NCBI RefSeq assembly: GCF_900188445.1
Contig: NZ_FZOR01000036.1
Span: forward strand, 25,757-89,756
From: Actinomadura meyerae
GTDB lineage: Bacteria; Actinomycetota; Actinomycetes; Streptosporangiales; Streptosporangiaceae
DNA: 64,000 nt
Direction of reading: 5' to 3'
Shown here piece after piece: positions 1-7,222 of this stretch (within the stretch, counting starts at the first letter, position 1; each line of letters starts with the position of its first letter). The position numbers and the translations under genes were made by a program. The notes beneath the pieces are model-generated. The model saw only the letters and a program-made list of their open reading frames with translations. It did no database searches and had not been told where the DNA came from.

Positions 1-6
1 CCACCC

Positions 7-121
7 GATGCACCCTTCTGCGCGTGGATGCACCCCTCTGCGCGCGTGAACGATTCAGGGCGTGAACGAGTCAGGCCCCGGCGGGTGCCGGGGCCTGACG
101 ATGGAGACTGACGATGGAGAA
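7..121. repeat. three short tandem duplications
   Basis: Three separate imperfect duplications lie next to each other: a GATGCACCC-type unit at 7-24 and 27-44 (period 20), a GTGAACGA-TCAGG unit at 46-61 and 62-75 (period 16), and TGACGATGGAGA at 96-107 and 109-120 (period 13). They fill the gap downstream of the lipoprotein gene that ends at 159. No gene is visible in this stretch. Similar small duplications recur at gene ends elsewhere in the window. Confidence 0.7.
71..98 (-). terminator. perfect 12-bp stem hairpin, probable terminator
   Basis: Arms TCAGGCCCCGGC (71-82) and its exact complement (87-98) enclose a 4-nt GGGT loop. The hairpin lies 60 bp beyond the stop of the minus-strand lipoprotein gene and has no T-run, as is usual for actinomycete terminators. 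It could also terminate a gene entering from the left. Confidence 0.65.
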
Positions 122-158
122 CCGAGCCGGAACGGGGAAGGCTGGTTCGGGACCGGTC

Positions 159-620
159 TCAGCGGACCTTCGGCACGTCGCCGAAGACGGGGCCCACCTC
201 GGTCCAGCGGTGGAGCTGGCAGCCGTCGCCACGGGTGAACTTCGTGTCGATCGGCTTGTCCCGCCAGGTGCCCTTGACCGTGGCGATCTCAGGACCGCCG
301 TAGATCTTGGTGCACATCTGGTCCTTGGGGACGGGTTTGAAGGGTTCCTTGGCCTTGGTCAGGGCCGCGCAGGCGTCGGCGGCCTTCGGATGGGTACCGC
401 CTGGAGGATCGCAGGTCAGCGTCCAGGTCTTGGCGGGGGCCTCCGCGGAGGCCTTGACGGTGATGGTGAGCGTGTCCGCCGGGGTGCCGGAGGGCTGCAC
501 GGACGTGGTGCCCGAAGGCTCCGCGGCGGGATTTCCGTTGGCCTGTTCGTCGCCGCAGGCGGCCAGGGTCAGGAGCGTGGCCACACCGGGCGCGGCGAAC
601 AGGAGCGTCCGATACCGCAT
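159..620 (-). CDS. SSI-family protease inhibitor, lipoprotein
   Basis: A 153-residue predicted lipoprotein. The signal peptide ends in a lipobox LAAC with the acylated Cys at 22, followed by a Ser/Thr/Pro/Gly-rich linker to about residue 50. The rest matches the Streptomyces subtilisin inhibitor (SSI) fold: Cys70, Cys84, Cys103 and Cys134 are spaced for the two SSI disulfides, with the THP and CAAL segments between. The reactive loop reads MCTKIYGGP, which places Lys105 at P1, where classical SSI has Met. That predicts trypsin-like rather than subtilisin specificity (family knowledge plus inference). SSI proteins are normally freely secreted, so membrane anchoring is notable. No clear ribosome binding site precedes the ATG. 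Transcribed away from the rhodanese gene. Confidence 0.8.
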   Translation of the reverse strand: MRYRTLLFAAPGVATLLTLAACGDEQANGNPAAEPSGTTSVQPSGTPADTLTITVKASAEAPAKTWTLTCDPPGGTHPKAADACAALTKAKEPFKPVPKDQMCTKIYGGPEIATVKGTWRDKPIDTKFTRGDGCQLHRWTEVGPVFGDVPKVR

Positions 621-667
621 GCGTGATTCGACGCGGTGCCGGTTCGCGCGGTTCCATGGGGGGCGTG

Positions 668-1003
668 ATGAATTTCGGGGAAGAGGTGCCCGCCGTCGGC
701 GCCGCCGACGTACCGCGGGACGGCTACCTGCTCGACGTCCGGGAGCAGGACGAGTGGGACGCCGGGCACGCGCCCGAGGCGGTCCACATCCCGATGCGCC
801 AGCTCGGCGACCGGGCCGGCGAGGTCCCGCGCGACCGGGAGGTCTTCGTGATCTGCCGGTCCGGGGCGCGGTCGGCGCAGGTGACGGTGGCGCTGAACCA
901 GGCGGGCTGGCTGGCCAGGAACGTCGCGGGCGGGATGCAGAGCTGGGCGGAGGCCGGGCGTCCCATGGAGGGCGCCGGGGACGGCCCGCCGTACGTGGCG
1001 TGA
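668..1003 (+). CDS. rhodanese-like sulfurtransferase domain protein
   Basis: A 111-residue single-domain rhodanese. The N-terminal LLDVREQDEWDAGHAPEAVHIP block is the typical rhodanese substrate-side motif, and the active-site loop is CRSGAR with Cys63 as the persulfide-carrying residue. It is probably cytoplasmic, since no signal peptide is seen. The ATG at 668 was preferred over upstream in-frame starts (623, 656) because a G-run lies 4 nt before it and the homologous fold starts just after. It may transfer sulfane sulfur to thiophilic acceptors; the physiological acceptor cannot be read from the context. It lies 65 bp before the TPP riboswitch but is not obviously linked to it. Confidence 0.85.
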   Translation: MNFGEEVPAVGAADVPRDGYLLDVREQDEWDAGHAPEAVHIPMRQLGDRAGEVPRDREVFVICRSGARSAQVTVALNQAGWLARNVAGGMQSWAEAGRPMEGAGDGPPYVA

Positions 1004-1067
1004 TCCGTACCGTATGCCCCCTTCTGGGGGACGACGGGCGGTTGTACGATCAGGGCTGACCGATAAC

Positions 1068-1160
1068 CGCGGGAGCTCGGGCCAGAAGCCGGGCTGAGAG
1101 GGCGGCCACCAGGGCGCCGCCGACCGCATGAACCTGTCCGGGTAATGCCGGCGTAGGGAG
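1068..1160 (+). promoter_or_regulatory. TPP (THI-box) riboswitch
   Basis: The conserved blocks of the thiamine pyrophosphate riboswitch are present in order: GGGAGCTCGG at the 5' side, GCTGAGAGGGCGGCC, a variable arm, ACCGCATGAACCTG, and the 3' block CCGGGTAATGCCGGCGTAGG, ending in GGAG. The last GGGAG at 1156-1160 is also the ribosome binding site of the permease gene that starts at 1169. TPP binding would therefore most simply block translation initiation, the usual actinobacterial mode (inference). It ties the downstream permease to thiamine or pyrimidine-precursor supply. Confidence 0.93.
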
Positions 1161-1168
1161 CGTGTCCC

Positions 1169-2572
1169 GTGACGTCCGACGTCGAAAAGCGCCCTCACGA
1201 GGGCGGGCGGTCCGCCGACGAGGCCCCCCTCACCCTCGACGAGCCCGCCCCGAAGGTCCTCGGCTTCTGGGACCAGAGCGCGTTCTGGGCCAACCTCGGA
1301 GTCAGCCTCCTGGCCTTCTCCGGCGCCTACACCGTCCTCGCGCCGGACGCCGACGGCAGGCCGACGATCTCCATCATGGCGGGCATCGTCGCGATGGCCG
1401 TCGGGACGGCGCTCGGCGGGCTGATGCTCGGCCTCGCCGCCGTCCCCGGCGCCCGCACCGGGCAGCCCGCGATGGTGCTGCTGCGCGGCCTGTTCGGCGC
1501 CCGGCTGTCGTACGCACCGACCGTGCTGAACATCGCGCAGCTCGTCGGCTGGGGGACGTTCGAGCTGATCGTCATCGCCGACGCGGCCCGCGAGCTGTGG
1601 GACGGCGTGCCGCGCTGGGGCTACGTCGTCGCCGCCGGCGCGATCACGACCGTGCTGACGGTCTGGCCGCTCGGCTCGGTGCGGCTGTTGCGCCGCTACG
1701 TGACCGTCGCCGTCGGGATCGCGCTGGTCTACTTCTACGTGGAGCTCGTCCGGCAGCCGCTGCCCGACCTGTCGGACGGCTCGTGGGGCGGCTTCTGGAT
1801 CGGCGCGGACGCCGCGCTCGCGGTGTCGATCTCCTGGGTGCCGGTCGCCGCCGACTACACCCGGCACTCGCGGACGGAGCGGGCGGCGTTCGGCGCCGCG
1901 TCGATCGGCTACTCGGTCACGCAGATCATCGCCTACGTCCTCGGCCTGCTGGCGCTCGCGCTGGTCGCGGGCGACAGCACCCGCGTCTTCGACCCGTTCC
2001 TCGGCGCCACGCTCGGGGTGGTCTTCTTCGCGGTCTTCGTGCTGCGGGAGGCGGACCAGTCGTTCGCCGACACCTACTCCACCGCCGTGTCGATCCAGAA
2101 CCTGTTCCCGCGCGCCGACCGCCGCGTGCTGAGCGTGGCGCTCGGCGCGGTCATCACCGTCCTCGCGCTCGTCCTGGACATCGGCGACTACGCGGGCTTC
2201 CTGACGCTGATCGGGTCGGTGTTCGTGCCGATGCTGGGCGTCCTCGCCGCGGACTTCTTCCTCGGCCGCCGCCGCACCCCGCGCGGCGCGGAGGGCGCGG
2301 AGGGCACGGAGGGCACGGAGGCCGCCGGGCTGGACGGGTGGGACGTGTCGCGGCGCGCGCCGTCCCGTTGGGGGATGATCGCGGCCTGGGCGGTCGGGTT
2401 CGCGGTCTACCAGTTGATCAACCCGGGCACCGTCGCGCACTGGGCGGGCTTCTGGCGGGACGTCCAGGAGGCGCTGCACTTCACGCCGCAGAGCTGGATG
2501 AGCGCATCGCTGCTGTCGTTCCTGGTCGCGGGCGTGGCCGCGCTCCTCATCGGGAGGCTTACCAGGCGGTAG
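1169..2572 (+). CDS. cytX: NCS1-family permease, CytX-type thiamine-precursor transporter
   Basis: A 467-residue membrane protein of the nucleobase-cation-symport-1 (purine-cytosine permease) family with about 12 hydrophobic segments. The N-terminus has the family's FWDQSAFWANLGVSLLAF-type segment, and TM regions follow throughout. The GTG start at 1169 lies 8 nt after the GGGAG that closes the TPP riboswitch. TPP control is the main reason for preferring a hydroxymethylpyrimidine carrier (CytX) over a cytosine or allantoin permease. A cytoplasmic loop near residues 370-385 carries a small repeat of Gly-Ala-Glu and Gly-Thr-Glu triplets encoded by tandem 9-bp units. No thi biosynthesis gene is adjacent. 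Confidence 0.87.
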   Translation: MTSDVEKRPHEGGRSADEAPLTLDEPAPKVLGFWDQSAFWANLGVSLLAFSGAYTVLAPDADGRPTISIMAGIVAMAVGTALGGLMLGLAAVPGARTGQPAMVLLRGLFGARLSYAPTVLNIAQLVGWGTFELIVIADAARELWDGVPRWGYVVAAGAITTVLTVWPLGSVRLLRRYVTVAVGIALVYFYVELVRQPLPDLSDGSWGGFWIGADAALAVSISWVPVAADYTRHSRTERAAFGAASIGYSVTQIIAYVLGLLALALVAGDSTRVFDPFLGATLGVVFFAVFVLREADQSFADTYSTAVSIQNLFPRADRRVLSVALGAVITVLALVLDIGDYAGFLTLIGSVFVPMLGVLAADFFLGRRRTPRGAEGAEGTEGTEAAGLDGWDVSRRAPSRWGMIAAWAVGFAVYQLINPGTVAHWAGFWRDVQEALHFTPQSWMSASLLSFLVAGVAALLIGRLTRR

Positions 2573-2648
2573 CCTTGCCGGAAGGTAAGGTTCCCGTGGC
2601 AATTTTCGATGCAAGTTACCCGGCGCCGCGCCGGAGTCCGGTGGCACG

Positions 2649-4655
2649 ATGACAGACGTGTACGAGCACGTCCACGATCCCATCGCGCGGGCCGTCATCG
2701 AGAGCGCCGCCGACGCGATCGTGGCGGTGGACCAGCGGCACCGGGTCACCGTCTGGAACCCGGCGGCCGAGCGCATGTTCGGCTGGACCGCCGCGGAGAT
2801 GATCGGGCGGGTCCCGCCGATCGTCCCGCACGAGCTGAAGGCCGAGCACAACGCCGTCCAGGAGCGGCTGCTCACCCGGCCCGCCGGGCCGGGCGACAGC
2901 GGGCAGATCTCGATCGCGACCCGCCGCTTCCACCGCGACGGCCGCCTCATCGACGTGCGCATCGACACGAGCCTGCTGAAGGACCCGAGCGGCACGCTGC
3001 TCGGCTGGGTCGGGGTGTACCACCCGGTCGAGGAGGACGAGCTCGTCCAGCACCACATGACCGAGCGGGCGCGGCTCGTCCGGCGGCTGAACGACATCGT
3101 CGCCGACCTGAACGCCGAGCTGGACCTGAACGTCGTCCTCGACCGGATCACCACCGCGCTGATCGAGCTGACCGGCGCCGACGCGGGCGGGTTCGTCCGG
3201 ATCGAGGGCGAGCGGCTGCGGCTGGTCAGCATGTCCGGGCTGCCGGAGCACATGCGCGACCGCACCGCCGACCTGCGCACCAGCCTCGTCGGGGAGCTGC
3301 TGCGGTCCGGCAAGACCGTCAAGCTCGCGACCGGCGCGCGGCGCCTCGGCGACCTGATCTGGTCCGAGCTGCCCGGCCTGCACACGATCGCGCTCGGCCT
3401 GTCCTACCTGCAGAACCGCCCGTACGGCGCGCTGTACGCGCTCTTCTCCGGCAGCAAGGCCGGGCACACCGAGCTGGAACTGCTGGAGCTGCTCGCCGGG
3501 CACGCCGGCGTCGCGGTCGGCAACGCCGTCGCCTACGCGGAGGTCGTCCGGCAGCGGGCGCACGAGCGCGCGGTGATCGACTCCAGCGCGGACGGCATCG
3601 CCGTGCTCGACCAGGATCTCGTCGTCCGGCAGTGGAACCCGGCCGCGCACGCGCTCACCGGGATCCCGCCGGAGGAGGCGATCGGCCGCCCGCTGCCGTT
3701 CGGCATGCCCGCGCTCGGCGAGATGCTCACCTTCCGGCTGGAGTCGGGGACGTGGCTGAACGTCCTCGCCGCCGAGATCGAGGAGACCGGCGAGCTGGTC
3801 GTCGACTTCCGCGACGTGTCCGAGGCGAAGGCCCTCGAAGAGGCCAAGGACCTGTTCCTCGCCACCACCAGCCACGAGCTGCGCACCCCGATCACGGTCG
3901 TGCGGGGCTTCGCGTCCACCCTGGTCAACCGGTGGGACGAGCTGGCCGACGCCGACCGCCGCACCGCCGTCGCCACCATCGCCGAGCGCGCCCAGTCGCT
4001 CGCCCGCCTCGTCGAGCACCTGCTGCTCGGCTCGCGGGCCGGGGCCGACGAGCTGGCCGTGACGATCGAGCCGTTCGACCTGAGCCGGGTGCTGGAGGGC
4101 GTCGTCGCCGGGTTCCGGTCGCTGTCGCCGCTGCACCGCGTGGAGCTGGAGATCGCGCCCGACCTGCCGCCCTGCCGGGGGGACGCGATGGCGACCGACA
4201 TCGTGCTCGGGCAGCTGCTGGAGAACGCCTTCAAGTACTCGCCGGACGGCGGGACGGTCCTCGTCCACGCCTACCCCGAGGGCTCCGACATCGTGGTGAA
4301 GGTCGTGGACGAGGGGATCGGCATCCCGGCCGGCGACCACGAGCGGGTCTTCGAGCGGTTCGTCCAGGGGGAATCCGGCGACCGCCGCCGCTTCGGCGGC
4401 ATCGGCCTCGGGCTGTACATCGTGAAACGGCTGACCGAGGCCCAGGGCGGGAGAATCTCAGCCCATCCGGCTGAACGTGAGGGATATCACAGTAGAACCT
4501 CCGACATCACTATTGGTGGTGAGGTGTCGGAAATGGAACGGACCAACAACCGGCCGCACACCCTGCTCCGGGCGGCCCCCGGGCGCGGACCCGCAGGTGG
4601 CGCGCGTGCGGGCGAGGGAACGTGCATGCGGCTCGTGCTGCGCGGTGCCCGATGA
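2649..4655 (+). CDS. PAS-GAF-PAS sensor histidine kinase with abnormal C-terminus
   Basis: A soluble hybrid-sensor kinase of 668 residues. A PAS domain spans about 10-125 (VWNPAAERMFGW), a GAF domain about 150-300, a second PAS about 300-390, HisKA about 395-460 with phospho-acceptor His409 in SHELRTP, and HATPase about 500-600. The N-box ENAFKYSPDGG and the G2 box GGIGLGLYIVKRL are intact. After about residue 600 the usual final strand of the ATPase is missing and a 65-residue Arg/Gly-rich tail of different composition follows, which suggests a frameshift, recombination or fusion at about 4460-4480. No response regulator is adjacent. It probably phosphorylates a remote regulator or acts with the RsbW-like protein downstream. 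Confidence 0.85.
   Translation: MTDVYEHVHDPIARAVIESAADAIVAVDQRHRVTVWNPAAERMFGWTAAEMIGRVPPIVPHELKAEHNAVQERLLTRPAGPGDSGQISIATRRFHRDGRLIDVRIDTSLLKDPSGTLLGWVGVYHPVEEDELVQHHMTERARLVRRLNDIVADLNAELDLNVVLDRITTALIELTGADAGGFVRIEGERLRLVSMSGLPEHMRDRTADLRTSLVGELLRSGKTVKLATGARRLGDLIWSELPGLHTIALGLSYLQNRPYGALYALFSGSKAGHTELELLELLAGHAGVAVGNAVAYAEVVRQRAHERAVIDSSADGIAVLDQDLVVRQWNPAAHALTGIPPEEAIGRPLPFGMPALGEMLTFRLESGTWLNVLAAEIEETGELVVDFRDVSEAKALEEAKDLFLATTSHELRTPITVVRGFASTLVNRWDELADADRRTAVATIAERAQSLARLVEHLLLGSRAGADELAVTIEPFDLSRVLEGVVAGFRSLSPLHRVELEIAPDLPPCRGDAMATDIVLGQLLENAFKYSPDGGTVLVHAYPEGSDIVVKVVDEGIGIPAGDHERVFERFVQGESGDRRRFGGIGLGLYIVKRLTEAQGGRISAHPAEREGYHSRTSDITIGGEVSEMERTNNRPHTLLRAAPGRGPAGGARAGEGTCMRLVLRGAR
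4500..4529. repeat. imperfect inverted repeat inside the kinase tail
   Basis: CCGACA at 4500-4505 pairs with TGTCGG at 4524-4529, and TCAC with GTGA inside, leaving a two-base GG bulge. It lies in the unusually AT-rich segment that replaces the normal end of the histidine kinase gene. It could be a remnant operator or terminator at a junction. Confidence 0.4.
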
Positions 4656-5021
4656 CCGAGATTGGTTACTCACCGTGACGACACTCCCTCGGGTGCGGCC
4701 CGGTGAGACCGTTGTGACCTGGGCGTTCAGCGGTCTCGATGGGTGGCAACCTTGCCTCGTGCGAGAAAGTACGGTGACCGCAGAGTGTGATGGACGAAAC
4801 GCGTGCGGGAGGAGTAAGTCCGCCGTTGGCTGGATAGATCCTTTGTTGGTTGCCGTTGGTGACGAGATTCCGTTCGGGGGTGATCACCGTGACCGGACGG
4901 CCAGTGACTCGTTGTGCAGGTGATGGCCTGGAGGGTCCGGGTTTCCGGTCCCGACCATCAGGGCATTCCGGTCGTACCGGAAAAGCGGCGAACGGGACTC
5001 GTCCGAGTAGTGCAACCAGGG
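4656..5021. other. non-coding stretch before the RsbW-like gene
   Basis: No convincing gene. Base composition is more mixed than in the neighbours, with several T-rich patches (4850-4880). The one clear element is a palindrome, TTCCGGT (4966-4972), CGT spacer, ACCGGAA (4976-4982), 40 bp ahead of the next gene's ribosome binding site; it is a candidate operator. An open frame at 4477-4923 has no family resemblance and no ribosome binding site. Confidence 0.5.
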
Positions 5022-5029
5022 GGAGGTGA
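5022..5029 (+). promoter_or_regulatory. full-length Shine-Dalgarno that fixes a CTG start
   Basis: GGAGGTGA is a complete match to the 16S anti-SD and lies 6 nt before CTG at 5036. No ATG, GTG or TTG exists in the frame until GTG 5135, which would remove the first 33 residues of the domain. Confidence 0.75.
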
Positions 5030-5035
5030 GGGCGT

Positions 5036-5572
5036 CTGAGCGTCGTACTGCTGCCACACGCACCGTCCAGCGTCGCGGTCGCCCGGAGGCGCCTCAGCTC
5101 GGAGCTGGTCGACTCGGGCGTCTACGAATCCGTCGTGGACGACGCCAGCGTCATCGTCAGCGAACTCATCAGCAACGCCCTGCGCCATGCCCGCCCGCTC
5201 CCGTCCGGCGAGGTGCGGGTGTGCTGGCTGCGTCGCGGGGACGTCCTCGAACTGGAGGTCAGCGACGGCGGAGCGATGACCGAACCGCGCCGCGGGCCGG
5301 GCACGCTCTCCTCGCTCGGCGGCCGCGGCCTCGGCATCGTGGAGGCCCTGTCCGACGGCTGGGGGGTCCGCCACGAGGAGGGCGCCACCACGGTCTGGGC
5401 CGTCCTGCGCGCGCCCAGGTCGGGGGAGGATGACGACCGCTCCGCCCCCACCGGGATGCATGCCGTCGTGCCTGATCTGTCCGACTTTCCGGACCTGCTG
5501 GACGAGCCGGACGAGGATCTGTGCGACCGAACCAGGAATGGAAGTACCCCAAGCGGGGCATATCCGGCATAA
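5036..5572 (+). CDS. RsbW-like ATP-binding (anti-sigma/HATPase_c_2) protein, CTG start
   Basis: A 178-residue GHKL ATPase of the anti-sigma-factor kinase type common in actinomycetes. The N-box ELISNALRHARPLPSG lies at about residues 43-58, LEVSDGGA is the G1 box, and GGRGLGIVEALSDGWG the G2 box. The last 35 residues are acidic (DLPDLLDEPDEDL). The in-frame stop at 5027-5029 excludes any earlier start. CTG at 5036 gives the expected N-terminus (VVLLPHAPSSVAVARRRL) and sits 6 nt after a perfect GGAGGTGA. Such proteins phosphorylate STAS antagonists or bind sigma factors. A STAS protein is encoded at 16277, but no partner is adjacent. Confidence 0.8.
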   Translation: MSVVLLPHAPSSVAVARRRLSSELVDSGVYESVVDDASVIVSELISNALRHARPLPSGEVRVCWLRRGDVLELEVSDGGAMTEPRRGPGTLSSLGGRGLGIVEALSDGWGVRHEEGATTVWAVLRAPRSGEDDDRSAPTGMHAVVPDLSDFPDLLDEPDEDLCDRTRNGSTPSGAYPA

Positions 5573-6001
5573 GAGGGCCCCGCCTGGAAGGAACCCCGCC
5601 CGACCTTGTATGGTCCTCCCAAGCTCGGGCGCTGTCGTGCCCCCGTCGACACCGCCCGAGCTGTTTTCATTGCTTCGCTCTCGGCGTCAGGCGCTGGGGC
5701 GCCTTCCTTCCACGAGCGAAGCGGCGATCGCTGCATCGCTCCGATCTCGCCTTGCGGCTCGCTCCGCGATCAGGTTTCTCGCAGGCTCGAAACCTGCCTT
5801 CGGACGCGATCGCAACGCGCGGCTCGCTGTCAGCTGAGCTTACGGACGATCCTCTGACGGTGACCTGTGGCTGAGGACCTGGTGCTGGTGTCCTTGCTTG
5901 TCCGCTGGGCGGTGCGGGGTCCGCGATGAGTCGTTATTCGGGTTCGGGCGCATGAGCGGGGCTCTGGGGGCTCGGCCGCGACGCACTGTCAGATGTCGTC
6001 T
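5573..6001. other. gene-free, hairpin-rich intergenic region
   Basis: No gene is supported; the open frames here are Arg/Ser-rich and have no ribosome binding sites. The stretch holds a cluster of stem-loops. GCTTCGCTC (5672-5680) pairs with 5714-5722 around an inner hairpin AGGCGC (5689-5694) with 5699-5704. CAGGTTT (5771-5777) pairs with 5790-5796. GCGATCGC palindromes lie at about 5724 and 5808. It lies between convergent genes, so some of these probably terminate both. A structured RNA cannot be excluded. Confidence 0.55.
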
Positions 6002-6015
6002 TGTCAGATGTCGTC
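5987..6015. repeat. tandem duplication at the arcA stop codon
   Basis: TGTCAGATGTCGTC occurs at 5987-6000 and 6002-6015 (period 15). The inner copy encodes the last residues (Asp-Asp-Ile-stop) of arcA on the minus strand, so the gene's tail and stop codon are duplicated downstream. Confidence 0.85.
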
Positions 6016-7206
6016 GCGGAGGACGGGGCAGGACATGCAGCGGGGGCCGCCGCGGCCGGTGCCCAGTTCGCTGCCGCTGATGCGGATCACTTCGATGCCC
6101 GACGCCTCCAGCTGGGCGTTCGTCTCGATGTTGCGCTCGTAGGCGACGCAGAGGCGGGGGGCCACCGCGAGGGTGTTGTTGCCGTCGTCCCACTGCTCGC
6201 GCTCGGCGGTGACCGGGTCCAGGCCGGTGTCGATCACCTTGAGGCGGTCGAGGCCCATCGCCTCGGCGGCGGCCTCCAGGAAGGGGCGCGGCTCCGAGAC
6301 GCGCAGGTCGCCGCCGGCCAGGGTGACCGTGTGGGCCGTGAGCGAGTGCGCCACCGGCGGATACATGACGACGGTGTCGACATCCACCATCGTGCAGACG
6401 GTGTCCAGGTGCATGGTGGCGCGCTCCTGGGCGATCGGGACGGCCAGGACGGTGTGCGCCAGGTCCGCGGCGAAGACCTGGCGGGCCAAGCGCTCGACGC
6501 CGGCGGGGGTCGTCCGCTCGCCGGTGCCGACCGCGATCACGCCCGGAGCCAGCAGGAGGACGTCCCCGCCCTCGACGTGCTCCAGCGACGGCGAGTACAC
6601 CGGCTCCACCCCGGAGAAGCGGGGGTGGTGCGCGTAGACGAGGCCCGTCAGGGCGGACTCGCGGCGGCGCGCCTCCATGGCCAGGCTCGTCACCGCGACG
6701 CGGTCGCCGATCCAGGTGCTGTTGTCGCGGGTGAACAGCAGGCCGGGCAGCGGGTCGATGATGAAGTCGAGCCGGTCCATGAGCCGGTACACCAGGCCGT
6801 GCCCCGACTTCAGCTCCTCGTGCGCGAGGCCGCCGATCAGCGTCTGGGTGAGGTTCTCCGGGGTGAGGTCGCGCAGGTAGTCCTCGACGACGCGGCGGAG
6901 CTGGTCGCCGAGGCGCAGGTCGCCGACCACGTCGGCGATCGCCTGGTCGCGCGCCGGCTCGTACTCCAGCGCGTCCTGGAGCAGCTCGGTCAGGTAGAGG
7001 ACCTCGACGCCGCGGGAGCGCAGGGCGTCCGCGAACGCGTCGTGCTCCTCCTGGGCGCGGCCCGCCCACGGGATCGCGTCGAACAGCAGCTTGTCGCTGT
7101 TGCGCGGGGTGAGCCGTCTCAGTTCCGCGCCGGGGCGGTGCAGCAGGACGGTCCGCAGCCGTCCGACCTCGCTGGTGACCCGGTGCTCTGTCTTCGCTGC
7201 CGTCAC
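6004..7206 (-). CDS. arcA: arginine deiminase
   Basis: Hydrolyses L-arginine to citrulline and ammonia, the first step of the arginine deiminase pathway. The 400-residue protein has the full amidinotransferase-fold signature: VLLHRPGAELRRLTP at the N-terminus, FTRDNSTWIG (substrate Asp), the catalytic His in TMHLDTVCTMVD, and the nucleophile Cys near the end in GGPRCMSCP. GTG 7206 is chosen because a -10 box TAGACT (7219-7214) precedes it by 7 nt, giving a leaderless start, and the length fits the family. No arcB or arcC is adjacent. It is divergent from an MFS gene whose start is only 16 bp away, so the two promoters overlap. Confidence 0.93.
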   Translation of the reverse strand: MTAAKTEHRVTSEVGRLRTVLLHRPGAELRRLTPRNSDKLLFDAIPWAGRAQEEHDAFADALRSRGVEVLYLTELLQDALEYEPARDQAIADVVGDLRLGDQLRRVVEDYLRDLTPENLTQTLIGGLAHEELKSGHGLVYRLMDRLDFIIDPLPGLLFTRDNSTWIGDRVAVTSLAMEARRRESALTGLVYAHHPRFSGVEPVYSPSLEHVEGGDVLLLAPGVIAVGTGERTTPAGVERLARQVFAADLAHTVLAVPIAQERATMHLDTVCTMVDVDTVVMYPPVAHSLTAHTVTLAGGDLRVSEPRPFLEAAAEAMGLDRLKVIDTGLDPVTAEREQWDDGNNTLAVAPRLCVAYERNIETNAQLEASGIEVIRISGSELGTGRGGPRCMSCPVLRDDI

Positions 7207-7222
7207 TCTTCGCAGTCTAAGC

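Noticed and set aside
569..3385. A 938-residue minus-strand frame covering rhodanese and permease
   Set aside because: It is the antisense of well-supported genes, is Arg/Ala-rich without domains, and crosses the TPP riboswitch. Long antisense frames are expected at this GC content.
4477..4923. 148-residue frame after the histidine kinase
   Set aside because: No family resemblance, no ribosome binding site, overlaps the kinase tail, and codon positions lack the GC bias of neighbouring genes.
5430..5874. Several 80-130-residue frames before arcA
   Set aside because: Arg/Ser/Cys-rich translations with no domain or start signal, lying over inverted repeats; treated as intergenic.
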